This document shows positions 23,186 through 31,171 of a stretch of DNA of 64,000 nt, piece after piece. A program made the position numbers and the translations under genes. Numbering within the stretch: position 1 is the first letter of the stretch; each line of letters starts with the position of its first letter. The stretch covers positions 248,001 to 312,000 of the forward strand of contig NZ_MODW01000003.1 in assembly GCF_001866135.1 (NCBI RefSeq), in the 5' to 3' direction. Below the pieces are notes generated by a model that worked only from the letters and a program-made list of their open reading frames with translations, was not told the origin of the DNA and searched no databases. This DNA is from Microbacterium sp. LCT-H2. Lineage in GTDB: Bacteria; Actinomycetota; Actinomycetes; Actinomycetales; Microbacteriaceae.

Positions 23186-24853
23186 TCACCGCGGCAGCGG
23201 CACCTCGATGATCTGGCGGCCGCCGCGCGGCGTCGTCAGCGCCTGATCGAGAGCGGTGCGCGTGGTGACCCGCTGATACTCCCAGCCGTAGGCGAGCGCG
23301 AGGTGCTCCAGACGCACCCCGTGCGGGGTGTAGAACACGCGATCGAGGTGTGCGGCAGGCGCGGTGCCCGCCACCTCGAGGCCGTCGAAGATCGTCCCGC
23401 CTCCGTCGTTGCCGACGATGACCTGGAGGCGCGGCTCCGTCTCGTCGTCCGGGAACAGCATCGCCCCCACGTCGTGGAGGAACGCGAGGTCGCCGAGCAG
23501 CACGCGGGTCACGCCGGGGGCGCCGGCGGCCTGGCTCGCGACGGCGATGCCCGTGGCGGTGGCGATCGTGCCGTCGATCCCGGCCAGTCCGCGGTTGGCG
23601 TGCACCGGGACCTTCTTGCCGCCGAGCACCTCGTCGGCGACGCGCACCAGGCGCGACGATCCGAAGACGAGACGGTCGTGCGGCCAGGTGGCCCGCCACA
23701 CCGCATCCACGAGGCGCTCGCGGTCGAGCGGGCGCCGCACGGCGTCGAGTTCCGCGCGCACGGCGTCGCGGCGGGCAGCGAAGTCGGTAGAGGAGAGCCC
23801 TTCGGTGTCGGGGGCGTTCTCGCTGAGATCCACGGCCTCGTCGGCGGCGGCCCGCATCCAGGCGCCGAGCCACTCCCGGTCGGTCTCCCCCGGCGTGACC
23901 GTGACGGCCGAGACGGCGCGGGTGCGGTGGTTGAGGTTCAGCTCCTCGCCGCCCTTGCGGACCGCGATCACCTCCACGTCCGCGCGGGACAGCAGGCGCG
24001 CGGCCTCGCGGCTGAGCGTGGGGTGCCCGAGCACGACCACCCGCTCGATACGTCCGCCGAGGTCGTCGCGGGACAGCAGCCGACGATACCCGTGGACAAC
24101 CTGGCGTCCGAACCGCGCGCCGCTGACGATCTCCGCGATGAGCGGCCACCCGCCGGCATGGGCGATCTCCTCCGCCGCGGCGCCCGCATCGGCGCCCGCG
24201 AGGACCACGGTGCGCGGGCCGCGCTCCAGCGCGCACGCCTCCGGCTCCGGCAGGCGCGGGGCCTCGCCCAGCGACAGCGTGCGCGCCGGCATCGCCCCCG
24301 ACAGCGGCTCGCGGGACGGCAGGTTCAGGTGCACGGGGCCGGCGACGCCAGGAAGCCCGGACTCCGATTCCGCCGCTCCGAGCGCGAGGGCGACCGCGCG
24401 CGCGGCGAGGCCGTCCCACTCGCCGTCTCCGGGAACGGGCGCGTCGATCTGCGCCCGGATCCAGGGGTGGAACAGACCCTCCTGGAGGGTCGCCTGGTTC
24501 GCACCGACCCCCCGCAGCTCGGGAGGCCGATCCGCGGTGAGCAGCAGCAGCGGCACCCCGGAGTGGAACGCCTCCATCGTCGCCGGGAGGAGGTTCGCGA
24601 CGGCCGTGCCACTGGTGCACACGACCGCGACGGGGACCCTCGTCTCCCTGGCGATGCCCAGGGCGGTGAACCCGGCGACCCGCTCGTCGATCCGCACGTG
24701 CACGCGGAGCGCGCCTTCGTCGGCGAAGGTCGCCGCGGCGAGCGCGAGCGCCTGCGAGCGTGACCCCGGGGACAGCACGACGTCACGGACGCCGTGGGCC
24801 ACCAGATCGGCGAACAGGGAGGCCGCGGCCTCCGTCGCCGGTGACGAGGTCAC
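23186..24853 (-). CDS. menD: 2-succinyl-5-enolpyruvyl-6-hydroxy-3-cyclohexene-1-carboxylate synthase
   Basis: 555 residues, thiamine-diphosphate enzyme. The N-terminal VVLSPGSRSQALALAAA, DERVAGFTALGIARETRVPVAVVCTSGTA and LLLLTADRPPELRGVGANQ are classic MenD, and the C-terminal ThDP motif runs from GDLAFLHDVGAM to VGNDGGGTIF. It adds 2-oxoglutarate to isochorismate, the step after MenF. The GTG start overlaps the PLDc_N gene by 4 bp; a much longer open frame upstream is shadow sequence. Confidence 0.95.
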   Translation of the reverse strand: MTSSPATEAAASLFADLVAHGVRDVVLSPGSRSQALALAAATFADEGALRVHVRIDERVAGFTALGIARETRVPVAVVCTSGTAVANLLPATMEAFHSGVPLLLLTADRPPELRGVGANQATLQEGLFHPWIRAQIDAPVPGDGEWDGLAARAVALALGAAESESGLPGVAGPVHLNLPSREPLSGAMPARTLSLGEAPRLPEPEACALERGPRTVVLAGADAGAAAEEIAHAGGWPLIAEIVSGARFGRQVVHGYRRLLSRDDLGGRIERVVVLGHPTLSREAARLLSRADVEVIAVRKGGEELNLNHRTRAVSAVTVTPGETDREWLGAWMRAAADEAVDLSENAPDTEGLSSTDFAARRDAVRAELDAVRRPLDRERLVDAVWRATWPHDRLVFGSSRLVRVADEVLGGKKVPVHANRGLAGIDGTIATATGIAVASQAAGAPGVTRVLLGDLAFLHDVGAMLFPDDETEPRLQVIVGNDGGGTIFDGLEVAGTAPAAHLDRVFYTPHGVRLEHLALAYGWEYQRVTTRTALDQALTTPRGGRQIIEVPLPR

Positions 24854-25200
24854 GGGCGCGGGTCCGCGGCGGGCGGCTCGTCGGTCTCCTCGTCGAGCCG
24901 CGCGAGCTCCTCCTCGAGGCGACGGATGCGGGCGTCCTGCTCCGCCTTGCTGATGCTGCGGAGGAACGCGGGGTCGTCGTCGGGAGCGACGGTGCGCGGC
25001 ACGCCCTGGTCGTTCGCCCGTCGGCGGCCGATGACGAACCAGAGGATGCCGCCGATGACGGGGATGAGGACGACGATGGCGACCCAGGCGGCCTTGGGCA
25101 CGCCCCGGTGCCGCGTCGCCGGCTGCACGGCGCAGTCGACGATGCTGTACACCCAGAAGACGGCGGCGAGGAAGCCGCCGACGATCAGTAGTCTCGCCAC
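24850..25200 (-). CDS. PLDc_N-domain membrane protein
   Basis: 116 residues, two hydrophobic segments (LLIVGGFLAAVFWVYSIVDC and AWVAIVVLIPVIGGILWFVIG) followed by a charged coiled-coil-like tail. The DC...KAAWVAIVVLIPVIGGILWFV pattern is the phospholipase D nuclease N-terminal module, usually a stand-alone anchor in actinobacteria, with no catalytic HKD motif. It overlaps menD by 4 bp. The GTG is leaderless: TAGACT (25207-25212) ends 6 nt before it. Confidence 0.88.
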   Translation of the reverse strand: MARLLIVGGFLAAVFWVYSIVDCAVQPATRHRGVPKAAWVAIVVLIPVIGGILWFVIGRRRANDQGVPRTVAPDDDPAFLRSISKAEQDARIRRLEEELARLDEETDEPPAADPRP

Positions 25201-25276
25201 CCCTCCAGTCTAGGCATGTCGGGGTCGGACGGGCCTCGGGGGACGGCAAAGGCCCCGTTGTTAGACTGCGCAGGAC

Positions 25277-25696
25277 ATGCCGCCCCTCGCCCCCGTCCCG
25301 ACGCCGCGAGCGCGCGCCGAGCGGATCCTGCGCAGCCGGATCATGATCGCCGTCGGCCTCGCGCTCCTCCTCGTCGTCGGCGCCTGGTCGGCCTCCCACG
25401 GGTCGGCGGATGCGCACGCGACCCTGTGCCTCGCCCCGGGCGTCTCGCAGCCGGTCGACACCTCGGCGGAGGGACCGATCGCGGAGACCGCACCGGCGGA
25501 TCCGGCCGCGGCGGCGGCGTGCGCCGCGGCTGCCCTCTGCTGCGTCGCCCTCGTCCTCCTCTTCCGGCAGCTGCGCACCCGCAGCGGCCTGCGGTTCCGC
25601 GGTCTCCTTCCGCGGACGACCGCACGGTTCCGTGCCGGTCCCCGTCCGTTCCTGCCCGCGGTCTCGCTCATCCAACTCTCCATCTCCCGCACCTGA
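25277..25696 (+). CDS. Membrane protein upstream of a DsbA-like gene
   Basis: 139 residues with one N-terminal hydrophobic segment (IMIAVGLALLLVVGAWSASHG) and a second Ala/Cys-rich one (about residues 74-95), then a basic tail. No family recognised. TAGACT (25262-25267) lies 9 nt before the ATG. It reads toward the thiol oxidoreductase 64 bp away, so the two may be expressed together, but a functional link is only inferred. Confidence 0.6.
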   Translation: MPPLAPVPTPRARAERILRSRIMIAVGLALLLVVGAWSASHGSADAHATLCLAPGVSQPVDTSAEGPIAETAPADPAAAAACAAAALCCVALVLLFRQLRTRSGLRFRGLLPRTTARFRAGPRPFLPAVSLIQLSISRT

Positions 25697-25760
25697 TCCG
25701 ACGCCGGCTCCGGCCGCCTCCGCGGCACCCCTTGTCGTATCCCCCGTGTTTGGAGACCCC

Positions 25761-26414
25761 ATGAAGACCCCCGTCAAGGCGACCCTGATCGCCGTCGCCG
25801 TCGCCGCCGTGCTGCTGGTTGCCGGCATCGTCTACGCCCTCAGCCAGCAGCCCGCGCAGCCCGATCCCGAGGCCGGCGAGAAACTGCCCACCGTCCGCAC
25901 CGACTCCCACGTGCTCGACGAGGGCGGCCCCGACGCCGTCACCGTCGTCGAGTTCCTCGACTTCGAGTGCGAGGCCTGCGGCGCCTTCTATCCGATCGTG
26001 GAGGAGCTGCGCGCCACCTACGAGGGCGACATCCGCTACGTGACCCGGTACTTCCCCCTGCCCGGGCATGTGAACTCGACGCAGGCCGCTCTCGCCGCCG
26101 AGGCCGCCGCGCAGCAGGGCCGCTACGAGGACATGTTCCACCGGCTGTTCGAGACGCAGGCGCAGTGGGGCGAGCAGTCGACGGAGACGCCGGAGGTATT
26201 CCGCGCGTTCGCCGAGGACCTCGGGCTCGACCTGGCCGCGTACGACGCCGCGGTCGCCGATCCGGCGACCCTCGCCCGGGTGCAGCAGGACAAGCGCGAC
26301 GGCGAGCGGCTGGGCGTGAGCAGCACCCCGACTTTCTTCGTCGACGGCGAGAAGGTCGAGATCGTCGAGTGGAACGACCTGGAAGAGGCGATCGCGAAGG
26401 CCGTCGCCGAATGA
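25761..26414 (+). CDS. DsbA-family thiol-disulfide oxidoreductase (membrane-anchored)
   Basis: 217 residues. One N-terminal membrane anchor (VKATLIAVAVAAVLLVAGIVYAL) places the domain outside the membrane. The active site is the CEAC in FLDFECEACGAFYP, and the cis-proline loop is SSTPTFFVDGEKV near the C-terminus. The layout is that of actinobacterial DsbA/thioredoxin_4 proteins that introduce or shuffle disulfides in exported proteins. The ATG at 25761 begins the anchor; a longer open frame upstream is out-of-frame shadow. Confidence 0.9.
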   Translation: MKTPVKATLIAVAVAAVLLVAGIVYALSQQPAQPDPEAGEKLPTVRTDSHVLDEGGPDAVTVVEFLDFECEACGAFYPIVEELRATYEGDIRYVTRYFPLPGHVNSTQAALAAEAAAQQGRYEDMFHRLFETQAQWGEQSTETPEVFRAFAEDLGLDLAAYDAAVADPATLARVQQDKRDGERLGVSSTPTFFVDGEKVEIVEWNDLEEAIAKAVAE

Positions 26415-26421
26415 TGCGGTC

Positions 26422-26449
26422 GGTGGGGTCGCCGTGCGGCGGCCCCACC
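26422..26449 (+). terminator. Terminator hairpin after the DsbA-like gene
   Basis: Arms GGTGGGGTCGCC (26422-26433) and GGCGGCCCCACC (26438-26449), one G-T pair, 4-nt loop, starting 7 bp after the stop. It ends just before the -10 of the next gene. Confidence 0.6.
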
Positions 26450-26463
26450 TCTACGCTGAGCGC

Positions 26464-28536
26464 ATGACCTCGGAGCGCCCCTCGTCGGCCCGCCTCCTGT
26501 TCGGGGCCCTGCGGACCACGCCGGCGACGCTGACGATGATCGGTCTCGTGCTGCTCACCGGCGTGATCTGGCAGGGGCTGTGGCGGCCGTTCGAAGACTC
26601 GGCCCTCTTCCCCGCCGTCGCCTACGGGCTGCCGAGCCTGGCCGAGGGCAAGTGGTGGACGCCGGTCACGGGGACGTTCTTCGTCAACGAACCCTGGGTG
26701 TACGTCTTCACCATCGCCGGGTTCTGGGGGATGGGCTTCCTGGAGCACCGTCGCGGCACCCGGGTCGCCATCGCCTACTTCGCGGTCGGACAGCTCTTCG
26801 CCGTCTTCGCCACCGCCCTGTTCCTGCTGCTGGTGTCGCAGCTGCCGTGGGCGTGGGCGCAGACCCAGGCACAGGCCCTCGACGTCGGGGCGTCCGGCGG
26901 CACCATGGCCTGCATCGCCGCTGCCGTCGGCCTGTTCCGGCCGCCCTGGCGGGTGCGCGCGTGGCTGGTGCTCCTCGGATTCGTGTTCGTCGCGATGATG
27001 TTCTGGGGAAAGCTGGCCGACCTCGAGCACCTGTTCGCGGTGCTGCTCATCCTCTTCGTCGACCGGAGCCTGCGCGTGCGGCGCACGACCGTCCGGGAGC
27101 AGCGGCTGATCGCCGTGATGGCGGTGCTCACGCTCGTGGCCATCGAGATCATCACGGTCCTCGTACCGACCGATGGTCCGTTCGGCCCGACCGAACCGGC
27201 GTCCGGCGGGTTCATCGACACGGCGATCGACGTCGCGGTGATCCTGTTCATCGCGAACGGCCTGCGGCGCGGTCGCCGCTGGGCCTGGGTGGTGGCCATC
27301 GTCCTCGGCCCGCTCAACGTGCTGGCCGCCACGCTCGTGCTCGTCCTCATCATCCTCACGAGTGAGGCGCAGCTGGAGACGGTGATCGATGCGGAGACCG
27401 AGCTGACGCTCGCCACGGGCGTGCTCTGGGCACTGGTGCTCGTATATCTCGTGGCAGTGCGGCGGGCGTTCCGCGCGCGCCGCTCGACAGCTCTCGGACG
27501 ACAGCCTGCCCCGACCGGAGACGAGCTCCGCCGCGAACTGCGGGCGCACGGCGGCGGCACCCTCTCCTGGATGACGACGTGGGAGGGCAACGGCTATGCC
27601 CGCGTGGACGGCGGGATCGTCGCGTACCAGCGCCGCAACGGCGTCGCGCTGGCGCTCGCCGACCCGATCGGCCCGGCGGAGTCCCGCGCGACGGCGGTGC
27701 GCGACTTCATCCGCGCGGCCGAGGACGCCGGCCTCGTGCCGTGCTTCTTCAGTGCGGACGAGGCGACGAGAGCGGCGGTCCCGGAGACGTGGCGCAGCCT
27801 CGTGGTGGCCGATGACACGATCGTCGACCTCCCCGGTCTCACCTTCACCGGCAAGCGCTGGCAGCCGGTGCGCACCTCCCTCAACCGGGCGGGGCGGGAG
27901 CAGATGACCTTCCGGCTCACCCATCTGGCCGCGGAGACCTGGGGCCTGCGGCAGCAGCTCCGCGGGATCTCGGAGGCGTGGGTCGGCGACAAGGATCTCC
28001 CGGAGATGCGGTTCACGCTGGGGACTCTGGAGGAGGCGGAGGACCCCGAGGTGCGACTCGCCCTCGCGATCGCTCCGAACGGCGACGTCGACGGCTTCCT
28101 GTCCTGGTTGCCCGTGTACGGGGAGGGCGGGGTGGTGCGCGGCTGGACCCTCGACCTCATGCGGCGCCGCGAGGGCGGCTTCGGACCGGTGATGGAGTAT
28201 CTGATCGGCGCCTCCGCCCAGCAGTTCTCGGAGGAGGGCGCCGAGATCATGTCGCTCTCCGGCGCTCCCCTCGCGCACGACTACCCGCCGGACGCGGGGG
28301 TGATCGCCGCACTGAGCGAGCGCCTGGCCGACGCGCTCGAGCCCGTCTACGGCTTCCGCTCGCTGCACCGCTTCAAGGAGAAGTTCCACCCCCGCTACGA
28401 GACCATGTACCTCCTCTTCCGCGACGAGAGCGACCTCACCCGCATCGGCGGCGCCCTCACCCGGGCCTTCCTCCCCGATGCCACGCTGCGGCAGTTCGCC
28501 GGGGCAGGAGTGGAGCTCGTCCGCGGCGAGCGCTGA
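26464..28536 (+). CDS. MprF-like membrane protein with DUF2156 domain
   Basis: 690 residues. The N-terminal part (to about 330) has many membrane spans with a rhomboid-like GASGG turn and a histidine in a later span (LEHLFAVLLIL). The C-terminal part (about 340-690) is the DUF2156 GNAT-like domain of lysylphosphatidylglycerol synthases: GRQPAPTGDELRRELRAHGG, SRATAVRDFI, FTGKRWQPVRTSLNRAGRE, and the ending YGFRSLHRFKEKFHPRYETMYL. It probably transfers an aminoacyl group to a membrane lipid, giving resistance to cationic peptides. No lysyl-tRNA synthetase domain is present. Leaderless: TACGCT (26452-26457), 6 nt, ATG. Confidence 0.82.
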   Translation: MTSERPSSARLLFGALRTTPATLTMIGLVLLTGVIWQGLWRPFEDSALFPAVAYGLPSLAEGKWWTPVTGTFFVNEPWVYVFTIAGFWGMGFLEHRRGTRVAIAYFAVGQLFAVFATALFLLLVSQLPWAWAQTQAQALDVGASGGTMACIAAAVGLFRPPWRVRAWLVLLGFVFVAMMFWGKLADLEHLFAVLLILFVDRSLRVRRTTVREQRLIAVMAVLTLVAIEIITVLVPTDGPFGPTEPASGGFIDTAIDVAVILFIANGLRRGRRWAWVVAIVLGPLNVLAATLVLVLIILTSEAQLETVIDAETELTLATGVLWALVLVYLVAVRRAFRARRSTALGRQPAPTGDELRRELRAHGGGTLSWMTTWEGNGYARVDGGIVAYQRRNGVALALADPIGPAESRATAVRDFIRAAEDAGLVPCFFSADEATRAAVPETWRSLVVADDTIVDLPGLTFTGKRWQPVRTSLNRAGREQMTFRLTHLAAETWGLRQQLRGISEAWVGDKDLPEMRFTLGTLEEAEDPEVRLALAIAPNGDVDGFLSWLPVYGEGGVVRGWTLDLMRRREGGFGPVMEYLIGASAQQFSEEGAEIMSLSGAPLAHDYPPDAGVIAALSERLADALEPVYGFRSLHRFKEKFHPRYETMYLLFRDESDLTRIGGALTRAFLPDATLRQFAGAGVELVRGER

Positions 28537-28574
28537 CCCCCGCGGACCCCCGACGCCGCTCCGGACCCCTCGGC

Positions 28575-29852
28575 TCAGACCCGCGCTTCGGCGACTCCGA
28601 CGGCGTCCTGCGCCTCCGAGACGGGACGCTTCGCGGTGTTCGCGATATGCGCCCGCGCGACGACGAGCGCGGCGACGACCATGATCCCGACGCCCAGCCA
28701 GTACGGCGCGGCATGGCTGACCGCGGTGTACAGAGCGGCCGCGATCAACGGCGCGATCGTGCCCATCGCGGCGTTGAGGGACTGCGTGGCGCCTCCGAGC
28801 CAGCCCTGCTCGTCGTCGCCGACGGCGTTGGACATCGCGCCGTCCATCGCGGCCTGGGCAGCGCCCTGACCGGCGGCGAGCAGGAGCGCGCCGACGATGA
28901 AGAGCCACGGCTGGGCGAGCAGCGAGGCCACGACCGCGAGACCGGCGAGACCGATCGCCTGCGCGGTGATGGCGCTGACGATCACGCCGCGCTCCCCCAT
29001 CCGCGGTAGCAGGATGCCGAGCAGCACGCCCTGGATGAGGATGTCGATGATGCCGACCCCCGCCGTGAGCAGGCCGATCTGCGTCGGTCCCCACTGGATG
29101 GCGTCGAGGGCGAGCACGCTGAAGTTGTTCACGAAGAAGCCGAACGGCAGCGCGAGCAGTGCGAACGCGATCATCAGTCCGCGGAGCTCGGGCCGACCGA
29201 GCGCGGTACGGAACACGCCGAACGGCTGGACGTCGTGGAGAGCGATCCGGGCGATGCGGTTCTCCGGGCGCAGGCTCTCCGGCAGCAGGAAGATGCTGAG
29301 GACCGCGATCGTGAGACCGACCGCCGCGGTGAGGAACACGGGCAGACGCAGATCGATCGCGGCGAGCAGACCGCCGATGGCGGGACCGATCATGGTGCCG
29401 ATGCCGGTCAGTGCGCCGAGGAGGCCGAAGCGCTGCGCGCGCTTCTCGGGCGGCGTGATGTCGGCCAGGTAGGCGAACAGGGCGGGAAGGTCCCCGGCCG
29501 TCAGCCCCTGGATGACACGGGCGAGCACGAGCACCCAGATCGCCCCGCCCACGCCGAACAGCGCCATCGAGAAGGCCGCGCCGAACGCCGCGACGATGAT
29601 GACGGGTCGTCGTCCGAACCGATCGGAGAGGCGGCCGAGGAGCGGTGCGGCGAGGAAGGCGCACAGCCCGTTGACCGCTTCCAGCACGCCGACCCAGAGA
29701 GCGAGGTCGTGTTCGTGCGCGACGTACTGCAGCACGACGAACGGCAGGACGGGGAGGACGACGGTCATGCCGATGACCGTGAGCATCGTCAGGACGACGA
29801 GCATGACCCAGGCGCGGCCGGCGCCGCGAACGGGAAGATGAGGTGAAGTCAT
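28575..29852 (-). CDS. MFS efflux transporter (TetA-like)
   Basis: 425 residues, 12 predicted spans. Motif A is GRLSDRFGRRPVII after span 2, motif C-like GPAIGGLL is in span 5, and the IPxG-type start VVLPVLPFVV matches 12-span drug/H+ antiporters (TetA/DHA1). Divergent from a TetR regulator with a shared operator, so it is probably induced by its substrate. The substrate is unknown. Confidence 0.88.
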   Translation of the reverse strand: MTSPHLPVRGAGRAWVMLVVLTMLTVIGMTVVLPVLPFVVLQYVAHEHDLALWVGVLEAVNGLCAFLAAPLLGRLSDRFGRRPVIIVAAFGAAFSMALFGVGGAIWVLVLARVIQGLTAGDLPALFAYLADITPPEKRAQRFGLLGALTGIGTMIGPAIGGLLAAIDLRLPVFLTAAVGLTIAVLSIFLLPESLRPENRIARIALHDVQPFGVFRTALGRPELRGLMIAFALLALPFGFFVNNFSVLALDAIQWGPTQIGLLTAGVGIIDILIQGVLLGILLPRMGERGVIVSAITAQAIGLAGLAVVASLLAQPWLFIVGALLLAAGQGAAQAAMDGAMSNAVGDDEQGWLGGATQSLNAAMGTIAPLIAAALYTAVSHAAPYWLGVGIMVVAALVVARAHIANTAKRPVSEAQDAVGVAEARV

Positions 29853-29856
29853 ATCA

Positions 29857-29894
29857 AAAGTGTAGCGATACCAGTTTTGGTGTCAATACACTTT
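29857..29894. promoter_or_regulatory. TetR-type operator between MFS and tetR genes
   Basis: Symmetric about 29875.5: AAAGTGTA (29857-29864) pairs with TACACTTT (29887-29894), with inner GATACC/GGTGTC (one mismatch). It covers the promoter of the efflux gene and lies 17 bp upstream of the tetR -10 box. Confidence 0.75.
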
Positions 29895-29922
29895 CTGGTC
29901 GAGTGCACGATAAGGTGGCCGC

Positions 29923-30588
29923 ATGACGACGCCCCCGCCCCTGGGCCGCCGCGAGCGCAAGAAAGCCGCGACCCGCAAGAACATCTCCGACGTGGCCACC
30001 CGGATGTTCCTGGAGCGCGGGTTCGACAACGTGAGCATCCGCGAGGTCGCCGACGCCGCCGATGTCTCCCCCACCACCGTGTTCGCCCACTTCCCGCAGA
30101 AGGAGGCGCTCGTCTTTGACGAGGATGACGAGCAGCGCGATCGCCTCGTATCGGCGGTGCGCGACCGGCCGACCGGCGTGACGATCAATCGGGCCATCCA
30201 CGACTTCTACGCGGCCGAGATCGGCGCCAACCTCGACGAGCACGGCGACGACGTGGCCCGCGTCTTCCTGCGCTTCCTCAACGAGACCCCGGCGCTCCGC
30301 GACTACGCGTCGAAGATGTGGCTGCGCCATGAGGATGCACTCGCCGCGGCCATCGCCGACGAGCTCGGCATCCCCAGCCCCACCCCCGAGGTCCGGGTGT
30401 ACGCACGATTCGTCCTGCAGATGCAGATCCTCGTCACCGAGAGCGACGACCAGCAGGAGGTGCTCGACGCCGGCTCCGCGCTCCTCGAACACGGCTGGGC
30501 CCCGATCGAGGAGCAGCTCACCGGCTCGCGGAGCGCACAGACGGGTCCGGACGTCAGTCCTCGCGGGGGCGCCGCCGCAGGCTCTTGA
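29923..30588 (+). CDS. TetR-family repressor
   Basis: 221 residues. The DNA-binding domain is at about 12-60: RRERKKAATRKNISDVATRMFLERGFDNVSIREVADAADVSP then TTVFAHFPQKEALVF. The C-terminal ligand domain is helical without named family. It faces the MFS gene and most likely represses it and itself. Leaderless: TAAGGT (29911-29916) 6 nt before the ATG. Its last 35 bp overlap arfB on the other strand. Confidence 0.9.
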   Translation: MTTPPPLGRRERKKAATRKNISDVATRMFLERGFDNVSIREVADAADVSPTTVFAHFPQKEALVFDEDDEQRDRLVSAVRDRPTGVTINRAIHDFYAAEIGANLDEHGDDVARVFLRFLNETPALRDYASKMWLRHEDALAAAIADELGIPSPTPEVRVYARFVLQMQILVTESDDQQEVLDAGSALLEHGWAPIEEQLTGSRSAQTGPDVSPRGGAAAGS

Positions 30589-30994
30589 CGTCGGTGCGGC
30601 GGTGCTTCGCCGTCAGCCGCCGCTCCTTCGATCCCCGACTCGGCTTCGTCGCCCGTCGGGCCGGCGCCGGCGGACGTATCGCCTCCGCGACGAGCGCGGC
30701 GAGCCGTTCCCTGGCCGCCTCCCGATTGCGCAGCTGCGCACGGTGCTCGGAGGCGGCGACCGTCAGCACGCCGTCGACCAGTCGTCCGCGGAGCCGCTCC
30801 AGGATCCGGCCGCGCTGCGTCGGGGACAGGGCCGCGGAGTTAGCCGCATCCCACACCAGCTCGACCCGGGAGTCGGTGGTGTTCACGCCCTGACCGCCGG
30901 GCCCCGACGATCGGGAGAACCGCCAGGACAGCTCGGCCTCCGGGATCGTCAGACCCGCGGAGACCCGGAGTCCGGGGCGAGGGGCGGAAGGCAT
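30554..30994 (-). CDS. arfB: Alternative ribosome-rescue factor / peptidyl-tRNA hydrolase ArfB
   Basis: 146 residues. The catalytic SSGPGGQGVN (GGQ at residues 33-35) and the following TDSRVELVWD identify ArfB/YaeJ. The basic tail (SRGSKERRLTAKHRRTDVKSLRRR) enters the empty mRNA channel of stalled ribosomes. It releases peptides from non-stop complexes. The ATG at 30994 is supported by GATGAT (31001-31006) exactly 6 nt upstream, so longer upstream starts are rejected. Confidence 0.93.
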   Translation of the reverse strand: MPSAPRPGLRVSAGLTIPEAELSWRFSRSSGPGGQGVNTTDSRVELVWDAANSAALSPTQRGRILERLRGRLVDGVLTVAASEHRAQLRNREAARERLAALVAEAIRPPAPARRATKPSRGSKERRLTAKHRRTDVKSLRRRPRED

Positions 30995-31036
30995 GCCTCC
31001 ATCATCGGGGATGAGCGGCCGCGCAGAGGGACCGAG

Positions 31037-31112
31037 TGGACGCGACGGCGGGAGTCGAACCCGCAACGCCTCCGGATATGAGCCGGGGCCCGGGACCGCC
31101 CGGATCGCCGCG
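31037..31112 (-). tRNA. tRNA-Met-like (CAU anticodon), atypical D-arm
   Basis: 76 nt including encoded CCA (TCCA at 31037-31040). Acceptor 5' CGCGGCG pairs with 3' CGTCGCG (one G-U). The T-arm GCGGG-TTCGACT-CCCGC is canonical, and the anticodon loop CTCATAT has CAT at 31078-31080. Anomalies: A at position 8, a 6-nt D-loop lacking the usual AG..GG pattern, a C-A mismatch at the base of the anticodon stem and a 6-nt variable loop. It may be a divergent Met tRNA or a degenerate copy. Confidence 0.6.
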
Positions 31113-31171
31113 ATGGGGTCGACGTTACCCGGCCGTGATCATCCCCACCAGGACCGTTGCCTGGGATAACA

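Noticed and set aside
25939-29664. A 1241-codon minus-strand frame over the DsbA-like, MprF-like and MFS genes
   Set aside because: Shadow frame; the underlying genes have clear motifs and starts.
31037-31112. Initiator tRNA-fMet
   Set aside because: The first acceptor pair is C-G, not the C-A mismatch of initiators, and the anticodon stem lacks three G-C pairs in the GGG/CCC arrangement.
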